From the NCBI GenBank assembly GCA_020466095.1, contig CM035808.1:56890694-56954693 (forward strand): a DNA stretch of 64,000 nt, written 5' to 3'. Positions 22,020 to 32,221 of the stretch are shown here, piece by piece. How positions within the stretch are numbered: position 1 is the first letter of the stretch; each line of letters starts with the position of its first letter. The notes under the pieces are model-generated. The model saw only the letters and a program-made list of their open reading frames with translations, ran no database searches and was not told the DNA's origin. The stretch comes from Chlorops oryzae. Lineage: Eukaryota > Arthropoda > Insecta > Diptera > Chloropidae. The position numbers and the translations under genes were made by a program.

Positions 22020-23265
22020 TATCATTTTTAGACCCATTTCAAAATTTAGATACTAGGGCATGTTGAATACTCGAACAAAAAATTATATATAAATATATAT
22101 ATATGTATTCCCACATATATATCAAAATTACTCGAAAAGTATATGCACATACATGTTTACAGACCTAAAAAGTATTTGCATGAATGCCTCGTTCATGCAT
22201 GCACATGCTTAGAAATTAAGAAATAAGTATTAAAAACTCAATAAGTAAAATTTCTTTTCAAACATACAGTAGAAAAGAATGAAGCATTTAGATGCACATT
22301 TGCATGCATCCCCATAATTTCGATAAGTTCTTGTATAACAGAAAAGCACACTTCACAACGTAGGATTAACCTCAGAACACCTTAAAAACTATGCAACAAT
22401 GATAAAGCATAAAAACAACTTACACAAAAAAAAAAGATATAAATATGTATATGCCAAATTTTCAACTTATGCCTTCAAAACTGTAATACGCTCATAATAT
22501 AATAGCACCCAAGAAGTATGCAATAATGATTAAGTTTATAGAACAAAAAATTGTGAGAGCTTAGAAAGTATGCAAAATGTTTGATTCATGAAACAAAAAA
22601 AAAGTTCATATTTGAGAATTTCAAAGTGAGAATTTTCAGATTTTACAGTTCAAAATATCCATACGCAAAATGTTTGGATTATGAAGAAAAGAGTGTTAGT
22701 TTTAATTTAAGAATTTCAAAGAATTTTAAGATTTTACAATTAAAAAACAAGAAGGAGTCATTCGATTATCAATATTATGAATTAAGAGGAGAAAAGAGTT
22801 CAATTGAAATTAAGGAAGTATAAAAGTTAAGAACGAGATATAGTTAAGATATAAATAAGTCGAATTTTTTACCCACAAAGATGAGATCCACACACCAACA
22901 ACAGCTGCAACGCAAATGGATGATATTCTTCGACATAACCCACAGAAACTACAGTCACCATAACAGAACATGTGACGTTTCCGGGTCTGCAATCAATTAA
23001 CAAGACTTCAATGCAGCAAGACTCCCTCAGCAACTGTCATTGGTCGAAACGATTTCACCGCAGTTTTTATAGAAAGTCACGATGCTCGATGACTTTATGG
23101 AAGAAGGGGAGGAATATTGGGAGTCACAATCGCACAAACATATCTTATACCCTATTGCGATAAAAAAGTGCACCAACAGAAGCACCGGCGTTCAGAATCA
23201 AGTGAACGTAAAAGCTGGCAAAATAGCCGAAATACGCTTCGCAAACATAAGCTGGGCACAAGAAC
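22020..23265. other. No recognisable gene
   Basis: Strongly AT-rich, with ATATAT runs near 22080-22130 and short ORFs (22581-22823) without recognisable motifs. Confidence 0.5.
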
Positions 23266-23282
23266 GTGTAAGACCTTAAAGG

Positions 23283-23944
23283 ACTTCGTGAACGACTACG
23301 TGAGCGATTTTGATTTTTTTGAAGTTTCTTGATGGTTTCGGAAAGTTGGTCGATTTTTGATTTAATTTGTGCAAAATCAAATATGTTCACAGCTGCAACG
23401 TTCGAGGAAGATTTTGGAGTAATGTCGTTTATTTTATCGGCCATTTTCGCTAAATTTTCAAGGTTTTCAGTTGATGTTGACAATATTGCTTGCGTTTGGG
23501 TGGGAAGTCTTTGCAGCCACATTGCGCGTAGAAAATCTTTGGAAATTCCATCACTGGCCAAAACACGCATTTCTCGCAGTAAATGGCTCGGGGTTTTGTC
23601 CCCAATCTCGAGGTTGTTGAGTATTTTCTTGAGATTTTCTTCGGGAACTGAGAAATGCTCGACGAGGCGTTTTTTAACGATGTGTATGGATTTCTTGGTG
23701 GAGTTTTCACGATGTCACTTATATGAGTGAGCAATTCAGTGTCTAATTCAGATATAATTATGTAGAACTGCATGAGTTCATCAGTAATCCTTTGTAGTAC
23801 GAATTGCGCTTCCACTTGAGCAAACCAATGAGTGGGGTTTTCTTTCCAAAATCTGGGATTCTTCTTTGTTGATACTGATGAAACTGCTAGCTGTGACGCT
23901 GGTTCTGCGGGAGGATTCAAAGCTGCAGATCTGGTTATAACCAT
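23283..23944 (-). pseudogene. gag: CsRn1-like Ty3/gypsy Gag, second copy (C2)
   Basis: Begins MVITRSAALNPP just downstream of an LTR and primer site (minus strand). After frameshifts, the capsid part gives FLRAMWLQRLPTQTQAILS and NLENLAKMADKI, then an arginine-serine tail (NRSRSRSRS). It is nearly identical to the gag at 36.2-36.7 kb. At 23282-23266 the gag is joined to TCCTTTAAGGTCTTACA, the same 17 bases that end the LTR, so everything between gag and LTR end was lost. Confidence 0.8.
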
Positions 23945-23998
23945 GGAGCGACGACACGGAAGTGATTGCGAATAAAAAACGTGATGCGGAACAACTTA

Positions 23999-24010
23999 TC
24001 GGGGTCACCA
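23999..24010 (-). promoter_or_regulatory. Primer binding site, tRNA-Trp type
   Basis: On the minus strand TGGTGACCCCGA follows the LTR end (TTACA-AC). It matches the complement of the insect tRNA-Trp 3' end as remembered, the primer known for the CsRn1 clade. The match is lost after 12 bases. Confidence 0.65.
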
Positions 24011-24189
24011 GTTGTAAGACCTTAAAGGATTAGTTGTAAGGCCCTGAAGGATCTCACTGAATCCTGAATTGTAAGGATGTCCGAGGATTACTCTTGGAAA
24101 GTTTAAAGCAACACAACTTTTTATTTATAAAAAAAAGTTAAGTTATTTATTGTTTTAATTCCCAATCTCTCGAATCAGAATATTCTAAA

Positions 24190-24420
24190 CAAGGCGTATT
24201 TAACAAGGTGGTGGCAGTAGGAACTGCTCTTCTTCTTCCCATTTTTCAACTCGGAACTGTCAAAATTTTGTATTGAATTTCGTACGCTTACATTTTTCAA
24301 CGAAATTAAAAATGTTTATATTAGAACAAAATTCAAACAAGCGTGAACTGATTTTGACATTTCCGAGTTTTTTTTACATTGTTGTTGTACTACTGCCACC
24401 ACCTTGTTAAATACGCCTTG
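24190..24420. mobile_element. hAT-type MITE (231 bp)
   Basis: Exact 31-bp inverted repeats starting CAAGGCGTATTTAACAAGGT are flanked by the perfect 8-bp duplication ATTCTAAA (24182-24189, 24421-24428). There is no coding capacity. The 8-bp duplication points to hAT. Confidence 0.85.
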
Positions 24421-24516
24421 ATTCTAAAAAATGTTGAAATAAGGAAAATTCTTAATTCGAATTTACTTAGGCTACTTGTTACAAAAAAATATCGATATTC
24501 TAAAAGTGAGTTATTA

Positions 24517-25368
24517 CAGGAGATTTCCGATTTAACGAGCTCAATGTTGCCAGCACTTCTCGTTAAATCGAATTTCTCGTTAAATTGAGTACCATCATAA
24601 AATCATTTTTTTCTTATTGTAAGAGATTAAAATTATAAATTGGGCTTATAAACAATTTTTTATTTCAAAAGTATTATTATAACCAAAAAAAAAACAACAT
24701 AACAACTCTTCATTTTGGTTCATATTAAACATATACAGAACGTCTATGTAAACAGAGTAAAAAACTTATGAGATCACGTTTTGTTTAAATTATAAAATAC
24801 ATAGGTAATATGGGGCATTCTTTTATAAACCGAACAAAAAAAAGGGGGAAAATTAACCTAGGTCTTTTCAATTGCGCGATATTTTTTACAGCTTCTAGAT
24901 ATGAAATTATTCAACATGTAGTCCAAAATATTTCTCAGAATGCTTTATTTACGGAAGACCGTTAGTTTAAAGTTTGCTGGAAACCCGTTTTTTAACAAAA
25001 ATTCAAAGAAAATTTGATGAATTGAATTGAGAGTTTACTGTCAAAGAGTAATGATGATAAGTAAACAACTGCTTTTTCGATTTCACGCAGGTCACGCAAA
25101 ATTGAACATTACTTTTCATACATTGACTGCTTGTGGCAGTCGGCGCAGCACACGCGCTTTTAGACTCCTCGCTTAACTATTTCTTGGATTCCTCTTTGTT
25201 TCTCTTTATGCTTTTTCACTGATTTCTTATGTTTCTCGCTAAACCGAGTGCACAAAAAATTTTTGTGCCATTTTGCTCGTTATATAAGATACTCAATGGA
25301 ACGAATTTAAATGCTCGTTAAATGCGAAACTCGCTAACGCGAATACTCGTTAAATCGGAAATCTCCTG
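24517..25368. mobile_element. Pogo/Tigger-like MITE (852 bp)
   Basis: Exact 23-bp inverted repeats starting CAGGAGATTTCCGATTTAAC are flanked by TA on both sides (24515-24516, 25369-25370). CAG ends, a TA duplication and the TTTAACGAG motif resemble pogo/Tigger elements. Further CTCGTTAAAT motifs occur near both ends. No transposase ORF. Confidence 0.75.
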
Positions 25369-25380
25369 TACCTACATTAA

Positions 25381-25387
25381 TCCCCCT
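25381..25387 (-). promoter_or_regulatory. Polypurine tract of element C
   Basis: AGGGGGA on the minus strand sits between the pol stop region and the LTR start, the position used to prime plus-strand DNA synthesis. Confidence 0.6.
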
Positions 25388-27869
25388 AAATTTTGCGAAA
25401 AAATTTATTTGAAAGTAACGTTGCGTTGAAGTCTGCGTGGATTTCGACTTGATTCGAAATTTTTGCGGTTATTCTTCTGAGAGTGATTTGTACGGTTTTA
25501 GGGTCGTCCTTTATATCAAGATTAAAAACGAAAGCTGGCTTTAAGTGATCAATCGAAATATTTTTGGTTATACCATTGACGTCGATATCAAAATTCTTTT
25601 CATGCCTTTTTATGACGCGATACGGGCCATCGCACTGCGGTTGAAGAGGTTTGCGTATTGCATCGTGACGAAGGAACACGTGAATACAAGTTTTGAACTC
25701 TTTGGAGACAAAGATTGTGCGATTCGTTTTATGAGTAACTGGAATTGGTCGGAGAGTATTCATTTCTTTCTTCAAAGATACTACGAAATCTTCTGTTGGT
25801 GTTGAATCAAGTGTTTCGCATATCGCAAGGAAGCTTGATTGTTGAACCATATATAATTTCAGACGGTGAAGCATAAACATCTTCGCGGATACTTGCTCTA
25901 AGACCAAGCATCACAGTTGGAAGAATGTCCATCCAATTTGATTTGTTATGGTTGATTATTCCATTTGAGCATGGATGATATGGCGATGTTCGAATTCGCT
26001 GTGCACCTAGGAGATTTGCTAGTTCTTGAAATAACTGGGACTTGAATTGACGGACTTGATCGGTTGTAATCCTTGTGGGAATGCCAAATCGAGATATCCA
26101 GCCGCTGTAAAATACCTCAGCAACGGTTTTGGCATGCATGTCATCTATGGGTATGGCTTCGGGCCATCGGCTGAATCGGTCGATGCAAGTGAGGAGATAG
26201 CTGTTTCCTTTTGACATAGGTAAAGGATCTACGATGTCAATATTAGTGTGACAAAAGCGTTCACTTGGTGGTTTATAAAAGCCAATTTCGCCTTGGGTAT
26301 GTCGGTGAACTTTAGCACGTTGACACATAGTGCAATGGTGAGTCCAGGTTCTAACGTCCTTCTTCATATTCGGCCAAACAAATCGCTGCTGGATAGTTTT
26401 TAATGTTGCGTTTAATCCTCCTTGTGATAAATTATGTACGGCATCAAAAACTTGATGTTGTAGCAAAGCCGGAACATAAGGTCTTGCGTTTGAAGTAGAG
26501 ATGTCGCAATAGATCGGCTTTGAATCGGGCAAAATTTGAATTTTTTTATGATTAATGAGGTTGAGTTAGGATTTGAAAGAATTTGCTTCAAAATCTCATC
26601 AGATTCTTGTTCTTCTGCCAGTTTCGCATAATCGATAGATGATGATGTTGAAATTGTTGATAGACGGGATAATGAATCAGCTATTATGTTATTTTCACCA
26701 CTAATATAGCGAATGTCAGTTGAAAATTGTGATATAAAATCGAGTTGGCGGAACTGACGAGGAGATGCTTTATCTTGACTTTGTTTGAAAGCAAATGTCA
26801 AGGGTTTGTGACCAGTGAAGATGATAAAATTACGTCCTTCGAGCATGTAGCGATAATATTTGACTACAGAATAAGCAGCTGGGAGTTCTCTGTCGTACGT
26901 GCTGTAATTGCGTTGAGCGTTATTAAGTTTTTGCGAGTAAAAACTTAGCGGCCTCCAACCATCTTTAGTTTCCTGCTGGATAACACCACCAATGGCGGCG
27001 TCGGAAGCGTCAACCATGACACAGATTGGTGAGTTCTCTGAAGCGAATGCAAGAACAGTACAATTTGCGAGATTTTTTTTTGCATTTTTCAAAAGCGGCT
27101 TGAGTTTCATCGGTCCAATTTATCGGGGTGCTATCGTTTTTTTTTTTTTTGTTACCTTTTTGTAACGCGTGAAGCGGCAATTGAGTTCTTGCGGCGTCGG
27201 GAAGGAACCGTCGATGAAAATTCACCATAGCGACAAACCGTCAAATTTCTTTTACGGTTTTTGGTTGTGGATAGTTTGATATAGCGGCGACTTTATCAGG
27301 CAGTGGGCCAATACCATCTTTTGCTACGACGTGGCCTAGAAAGTCGACAGTAGATTTGCTGAATTGACATTTTGCGACATTAATGACCAAACCAAATTCT
27401 TGTAGTCGCTGAAAACCCATTTCTAGGTGAGTGAAATGTTCTCTATTTGCAGAGGCCACTAGAATGTCATCAAGGTAAGGAAAACAGAAATCTAAATCGC
27501 GAAGCACTTCATGTATGAACCGTTGGAAGGTTCGACCTGCATTACGAAGTCCAAATGTCATGTATTCGAACTCATATAATCCAAATGGGGTGATTATTGC
27601 TGTCTTCGGCACGTCTTTTTTTGCGACTGGTATTTGATTGAAGGCGCGTATCAAATCTATTGTTGAAAAAATTTATTTTCCATGAATGCCGCTACTGAAA
27701 TCGTGAATGTATGGGATTGGGTATCGGTCGGGGACGGTTTGGACATTTAATCGGCGATAGTCCCTACATGGACGCCATTGGCCGTTTTTTTTCGGGACCA
27801 TGTGGAGCGGGCTAGACCAGTTGCTTTTTGATGGTCGACACAGTCCTTCTTGCTTCATTAATTTAAATT
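25388..27869 (-). pseudogene. pol: CsRn1-like element C pol: RT, RNase H, integrase
   Basis: Minus-strand pieces in several frames. [39 protein letters not shown] and an intact catalytic box FPYLDDILVA. RNase H: MVDASDAAIGG, YDREL and GENNIIADSLS. Integrase: a zinc region with CTMC, DIVDPLP, and TTDQVRQF (N of the usual DxG lost); after YHPCSNGI the catalytic glutamate and neighbours are missing. The C-terminal VSIDHLKP-like tail ends near 25388. Interruptions lie near 27660, 27240, 27010-27110, 26540 and 25905. Its N-terminus lies at 35.7 kb, beyond BEL element D. Confidence 0.9.
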
Positions 27870-27874
27870 CCTTT

Positions 27875-28261
27875 TGTTTAGGTCAAGGGATAACAGTCAA
27901 CTGTTATCGAACCAGGGAGAGAAATTAAGAGAAAAAGAAAGAGAAAGGTCCAGGGAGTTTAGACAGAGAAAGCTAGCACAACTCACTTTCCAATAAGCTA
28001 TTAGTTTAAGCTAGTCATAAGTTAACTACACTGCAAATGCAGCTCCTCAGTTTGTCTCCAACATTCAAAGCAAAAGGTAATAAAGCGCTCCTACGACAAT
28101 ACTTCATTGGCTTGTTTTCTTATTCTGGTTTTCTCTTCTCGGTTACTCTGAGTTGTTGTTCCACAAGAATTCTAAGTAAAATTCTATTTACAGTCCACTT
28201 CTCCAAGCATCCAGCCATAAGAAGCACCCGTTTTCACCGAAGGATTGTCCAAGGAAAATCA
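27875..28261 (+). repeat. 5' LTR of BEL element D
   Basis: 387 bp, from TGTTTAGGTCAAGG to GGAAAATCA. Its last ~190 bases (CCAACATTCAAAGC to the end) are almost identical to 35500-35700. Confidence 0.88.
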
Positions 28262-28262
28262 T

Positions 28263-28282
28263 TGGTCCTTCGAGCCGGATTT
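28263..28282 (+). promoter_or_regulatory. Primer binding site, tRNA-Tyr
   Basis: TGGTCCTTCGAGCCGGATTT begins one base after the LTR. It equals the reverse complement of the insect tRNA-Tyr 3' end (ATCCGGCTCGAAGGA-CCA) as I remember it, over about 20 bases. Element E has the same site with two changes. Confidence 0.8.
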
Positions 28283-29125
28283 CTTATTCTAAACAGCGAT
28301 CCAGCGCTTTATTCGCAACTGAGCAACTTCACATATTTAAGGGCAAGTACGTTTGCATATATATATGTAGAAAGTGCATTCTGCGTAAAAATAAAAGTGT
28401 TTTGAGTGTTATAAATTATATGTTCCTCTGTTTGAATATTGAATTGCGAATATAGTTCCGATATATAAAGCAAAATATAAGTTCCGTTTCGGGCTCTCGT
28501 GATATAAAACGAACATATATAGGTTCCGTTCATATTAAACTCGGTTTTCTATTTCGCGCCAACGACTGTTCATACGGTACACATAGACACACGGACAGGC
28601 TCTAGTCTATACATATAGATTCCACCAAAGTGTTGTCGGCTTCCTTTGTTCTCGGGTGTCGGTTAACGCCAAAGGTGAAGTACATAGTCATTTACATAGG
28701 TACTTGCATAAGAGCATAGATAGTCGTTGACTCTGAATATATAGGCGTATACAGCAGCAGCTTCCGTTCTCTTTGTTTTCGATCTCCTTTTGATCGATTC
28801 TTCTTCGTTGAAGCAGGTGAAGCATTTAAGACTGCATTCGAGCAGCTTATTTGTCGATTTTCTAAAAACAAATTTTAAACGCTGTGTGACGAGTTCTTAA
28901 TTTATTTTTTTTTGTTGTTGTTTTTTGTAGTCGTTCCGAGTTCCGCGTGCCGGTCTTAAGTTGAACAGGCAACGCAAGGAAAAGAATAATAACAACAACA
29001 ATCCAAGCCTTTCGAAAGCATTGGCTTGCGAAGAAATTTAATTTACAGTGCCGCACAAAAATTTAAGCGCACATATTCAACTAAATTAATTTGAAATATT
29101 TTCACATAAAGTCAAACATTCAATC
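28283..29125 (+). other. Leader of BEL element D
   Basis: About 840 bases between primer site and gag start with no ORF of note. Confidence 0.6.
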
Positions 29126-32100
29126 ATGTCGGTTTTCGATGCGTTTATCCGCGCGACGGACAACTTGATTGAATTCGAAGCCAATTTTAATCAAATTGAA
29201 GTCGCTCGTCATTCGGTAGCGTCGCTCGAAATCCATCGCGACGAAATTCAAATTTTGTGGAGAGTCGTGAAATCCAAGTATGAAGGATATCTCCAAGCGC
29301 TAGATGATGATGAGGACAATGAGTTAGAGGGAGCTGCTAAAGAACAGGAGAAGAATGACATTCCGATTGTCAAAAATAGGCATCAAACCGCGTACACCGC
29401 TTATGTTCGTTGTCTGACGGTTATAAAAGAAATGTCGGGTTCTCTTGAACGCAGTAGTCAATCGACAGCCGGCTCGCTCCCTCGTTTAGAAATTCATAAT
29501 ACGGGCGTGAGATTGCCCCCGTGTGATCTGGATGATTTCTCCGGTGACTACACAGATTGGCCGTCCTTCCGGGATCTTTTTGAAGCGATTTACATTCAGA
29601 ACCCGCGCTTGAGTCAGGTGGAAAAACTATTTCATCTAAATCAAAAAACGAAAGGAGAAGCGAGGGATATTGTAAAGAACGCTCCGTTGACAAATGACGG
29701 TTTCGCGAGCGCGTGGCGAGATTTAACAGATCGGTTTGAGAATAAGAGAATCCTAGTCAATTCTCAATATCGTATCTTCTTTAGCATTGAAAATGTTAAA
29801 TCAGAATCAGGAAGTGCCTTAAAAAAAATGAAATGCACTATTAATGGGTGTTTGTCCGCATTAAAGCTACACGGTATTGATGTTAGTTCATGGGATTCTA
29901 TGCTTGTGTATTTCTGTTCCACACGGTTACCGCATACCACACTGGCGTTGTGGGAACAATCCTTGACGAGCAAGGATACGCTTCCAACCTGGAAACAGTT
30001 TGATTCGTTTTTGACTAGTCGTTATCAGACCTTAGAAACGCTTAGTGATATTAGGGCGACAAACCAAAATCCATCCGACGCTGCTACTTCTCGGAATATC
30101 AGATCACATTCGGCGAATGTTTCTGGCCCCCTGTGTAAACTTTGTCCAAAAGAAAAGCGTACGATTAGGGTGTGTCCACAATTTTTGAAGATGAGTGTTG
30201 AAAATCGTTTTTCGTGTATTCGCAAACATGGCTTATGCATTAATTGTTTCGCGCGGTCCCATGCAGTGAAGGATTGTAAGAGCAATCATAACTGTTTTAA
30301 GTGTCACAAACGGCATAACACGTTGCTCCATCGCGAAACCGCCGAGGCAAAACCTCAATCAAATGAGTCCAACCAGAATTCGTCCAATAGTGGTTCTAGT
30401 CAACAAAAGGCTCATTCAACGCTATTGGTGCCCGCACCGGACAGTGAAACCTCGATAATTCAAACGTGTTTTACGGCTGGTACTAAAAGCGTTTTATTGG
30501 GCACAGCTATGATCAAACTCCAAAATAAAGGCAGGGAATATTACGCGAGAGCTCTTTTGGATTCAGGGTCAGAAGGGACTTTCATCTCAAAAAAAATTCT
30601 AAGAAGGTTGCAGTTACCATCACACTCAGTTAGTGCAAACATTACAGGAGTTGGTGCGGCGGTAAATGCTAAGGCGATCAAAGCCTGTCGAATCCAAATA
30701 ACTTCCGCATTCTGTCAAGACGTTAGCATAGAAACCACAGCATTCGTATTACTGAAGATTACTGGCGATCTCCCATCATGTTCGATTGATCCTTCATATT
30801 TTTCATGCCTTCCAAACATTCCTTTAGCAGACAAACATTTTGCGAAAAAATCCTCTGTTGATGTCTTGATAGGTGCAGATATTCTTCCAACGGTGATGCG
30901 AAACGGTATTAAACGAAATATTTGCGGATCGTTGATTGCTCAAGAAACCGTTTTCGGTTGGATATTAACTGGCCCAATTAAGCAATCGAGTCCAATTGCG
31001 TTATCTGTCCATGTTTGTACATGTGATAATGTTTCGATAGAGCGGGCCATTACGCGTTTTTTGGAGGTGGAGGATCTGCCGCAGCAGAGACTTGACTCAG
31101 CGGAAGATCAGTATTGCGAGGAGCTATTCAAAAGGACCACTAAAAGGAACGAAGAGGGTAGATATATAGTTGAGTTGCCGTTCAAAGAGAGTTTTCCGAA
31201 AGACATTCAATTAGGCGCGTCGCGTAAAATCGCGTTAGCACAATTTCTTCGCAATGAAGCGCGTTTAAATAAGAACTTGCAATTTAAAACGGAATACGAC
31301 AATGTCGTGCGCGAATATTTAGAGCTCGGGCATATGGAAGAAGTTCGACAGATTCCTAGGGAGTCCATAAATTCCACGTTTTATTTACCGCATCACGCGG
31401 TTATTAAAGCAGAAAGTACTACGACGAGAGTCCGAGTTGTGTTCAATGCATCGAGCCCGTCCGATAATTCAGTGAGTCTGAATGACGTTCTATATACTGG
31501 TCCCGTGTTGCAAGCTGATTTGACGCTTCTCATTCTTAAATGGCGTTTTCTCCGGTACGTGTTTAATGCCGATATACAAAAAATGTACAGGCAGATCCTG
31601 GTTACTTCCAATCATTCTCCATTTCAAAGAATTCTGTTTCGTCAGAACCCAGGAGAAGAAGTGTCCGATTTTGAGCTAAAAACGGTAACGTTTGGCGTCA
31701 ACTGCGCTCCATATCTAGCTATTCGAACGCTTCGGCAATTAGCGGACGATGTTGAAACATCCCTCCCTCTGGCTAGTGCGCTTTTAAAAGAATCAATGTA
31801 CATGGATGACGTACTAGCAGGCGGTCATACCATAGACTCCACTATTGCTGCGCGACTCGAATTGACGGCGGCATTAGAATCGGCTGGATTTCCGTTACGC
31901 AAATGGGCGTCGAACTCAAGGGAAATTTTAAAAGATATTCCTAAAAGACATCTTATCAGTGAAGAATTCCTTACGATTGATGAAGACAGTGTCGCTAAAA
32001 CCCTTGGTATCCGATGGAATGCCAGACTTGATGAATTTTATTTTAATCCCAAGCCCTTACCAGAAACTGCCCAATATACCAAACGAGAAATCCTGTCACA

Positions 32101-32221
32101 AATCTCCAAATTGTTTGATCCAGCGGGTTGGCTGTCTCCAATAATAATTTGCGCAAAAATATTAATGCAGGAAATTTGGTTAGCTCGTGTTGATTGGGAT
32201 GAGCCGCTTCCACTCACTTGA
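29126..32221 (+). CDS. gag-pol: BEL/Pao Gag-protease-RT polyprotein (1031 aa, open)
   Basis: An uninterrupted frame from MSVFDAFIRATDN. Residues ~1-120: acidic helical N-terminus. ~130-310: the Pao/BEL gag domain (LPPCDLDDFSGDYTDWPSF, ALWEQSL, LPTWKQFDSFL). ~340-410: cysteine-histidine cluster ending CINCFARSHAVKDC and CFKCHKRHNTLLH. ~480-640: BEL-type protease with ALLDSGSEGTFIS. ~760-1000: RT with VRVVFNAS, FNADIQKMYRQI, FGVNCAPYLAIRT and the catalytic box MYMDDVLAGG. The frame ends at TGA 32219-32221, before RNase H; BEL elements normally continue to integrase, so the stop truncates the polyprotein. Confidence 0.93.
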   Translation: MSVFDAFIRATDNLIEFEANFNQIEVARHSVASLEIHRDEIQILWRVVKSKYEGYLQALDDDEDNELEGAAKEQEKNDIPIVKNRHQTAYTAYVRCLTVIKEMSGSLERSSQSTAGSLPRLEIHNTGVRLPPCDLDDFSGDYTDWPSFRDLFEAIYIQNPRLSQVEKLFHLNQKTKGEARDIVKNAPLTNDGFASAWRDLTDRFENKRILVNSQYRIFFSIENVKSESGSALKKMKCTINGCLSALKLHGIDVSSWDSMLVYFCSTRLPHTTLALWEQSLTSKDTLPTWKQFDSFLTSRYQTLETLSDIRATNQNPSDAATSRNIRSHSANVSGPLCKLCPKEKRTIRVCPQFLKMSVENRFSCIRKHGLCINCFARSHAVKDCKSNHNCFKCHKRHNTLLHRETAEAKPQSNESNQNSSNSGSSQQKAHSTLLVPAPDSETSIIQTCFTAGTKSVLLGTAMIKLQNKGREYYARALLDSGSEGTFISKKILRRLQLPSHSVSANITGVGAAVNAKAIKACRIQITSAFCQDVSIETTAFVLLKITGDLPSCSIDPSYFSCLPNIPLADKHFAKKSSVDVLIGADILPTVMRNGIKRNICGSLIAQETVFGWILTGPIKQSSPIALSVHVCTCDNVSIERAITRFLEVEDLPQQRLDSAEDQYCEELFKRTTKRNEEGRYIVELPFKESFPKDIQLGASRKIALAQFLRNEARLNKNLQFKTEYDNVVREYLELGHMEEVRQIPRESINSTFYLPHHAVIKAESTTTRVRVVFNASSPSDNSVSLNDVLYTGPVLQADLTLLILKWRFLRYVFNADIQKMYRQILVTSNHSPFQRILFRQNPGEEVSDFELKTVTFGVNCAPYLAIRTLRQLADDVETSLPLASALLKESMYMDDVLAGGHTIDSTIAARLELTAALESAGFPLRKWASNSREILKDIPKRHLISEEFLTIDEDSVAKTLGIRWNARLDEFYFNPKPLPETAQYTKREILSQISKLFDPAGWLSPIIICAKILMQEIWLARVDWDEPLPLT

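Larger units (their letters stand above)
24013..25376 (-). repeat. LTR of the CsRn1-like element C, with two MITEs inside
   Basis: Minus strand: a polypurine tract AGGGGGA (25387-25381) is followed by TGTAGGTA; the far end, TTACA, is followed by the tRNA-Trp primer site. After removing MITEs at 24190-24420 and 24517-25368, about 270 bases of LTR remain, with AATAAA motifs. It is the 3' LTR of the pol copy at 25.4-27.9 kb and the 5' LTR of the gag copy at 23.3-23.9 kb. Confidence 0.7.

Noticed and set aside
22080..22130. AT-repeat run as possible origin or promoter
   Set aside because: Simple AT microsatellite without associated features.
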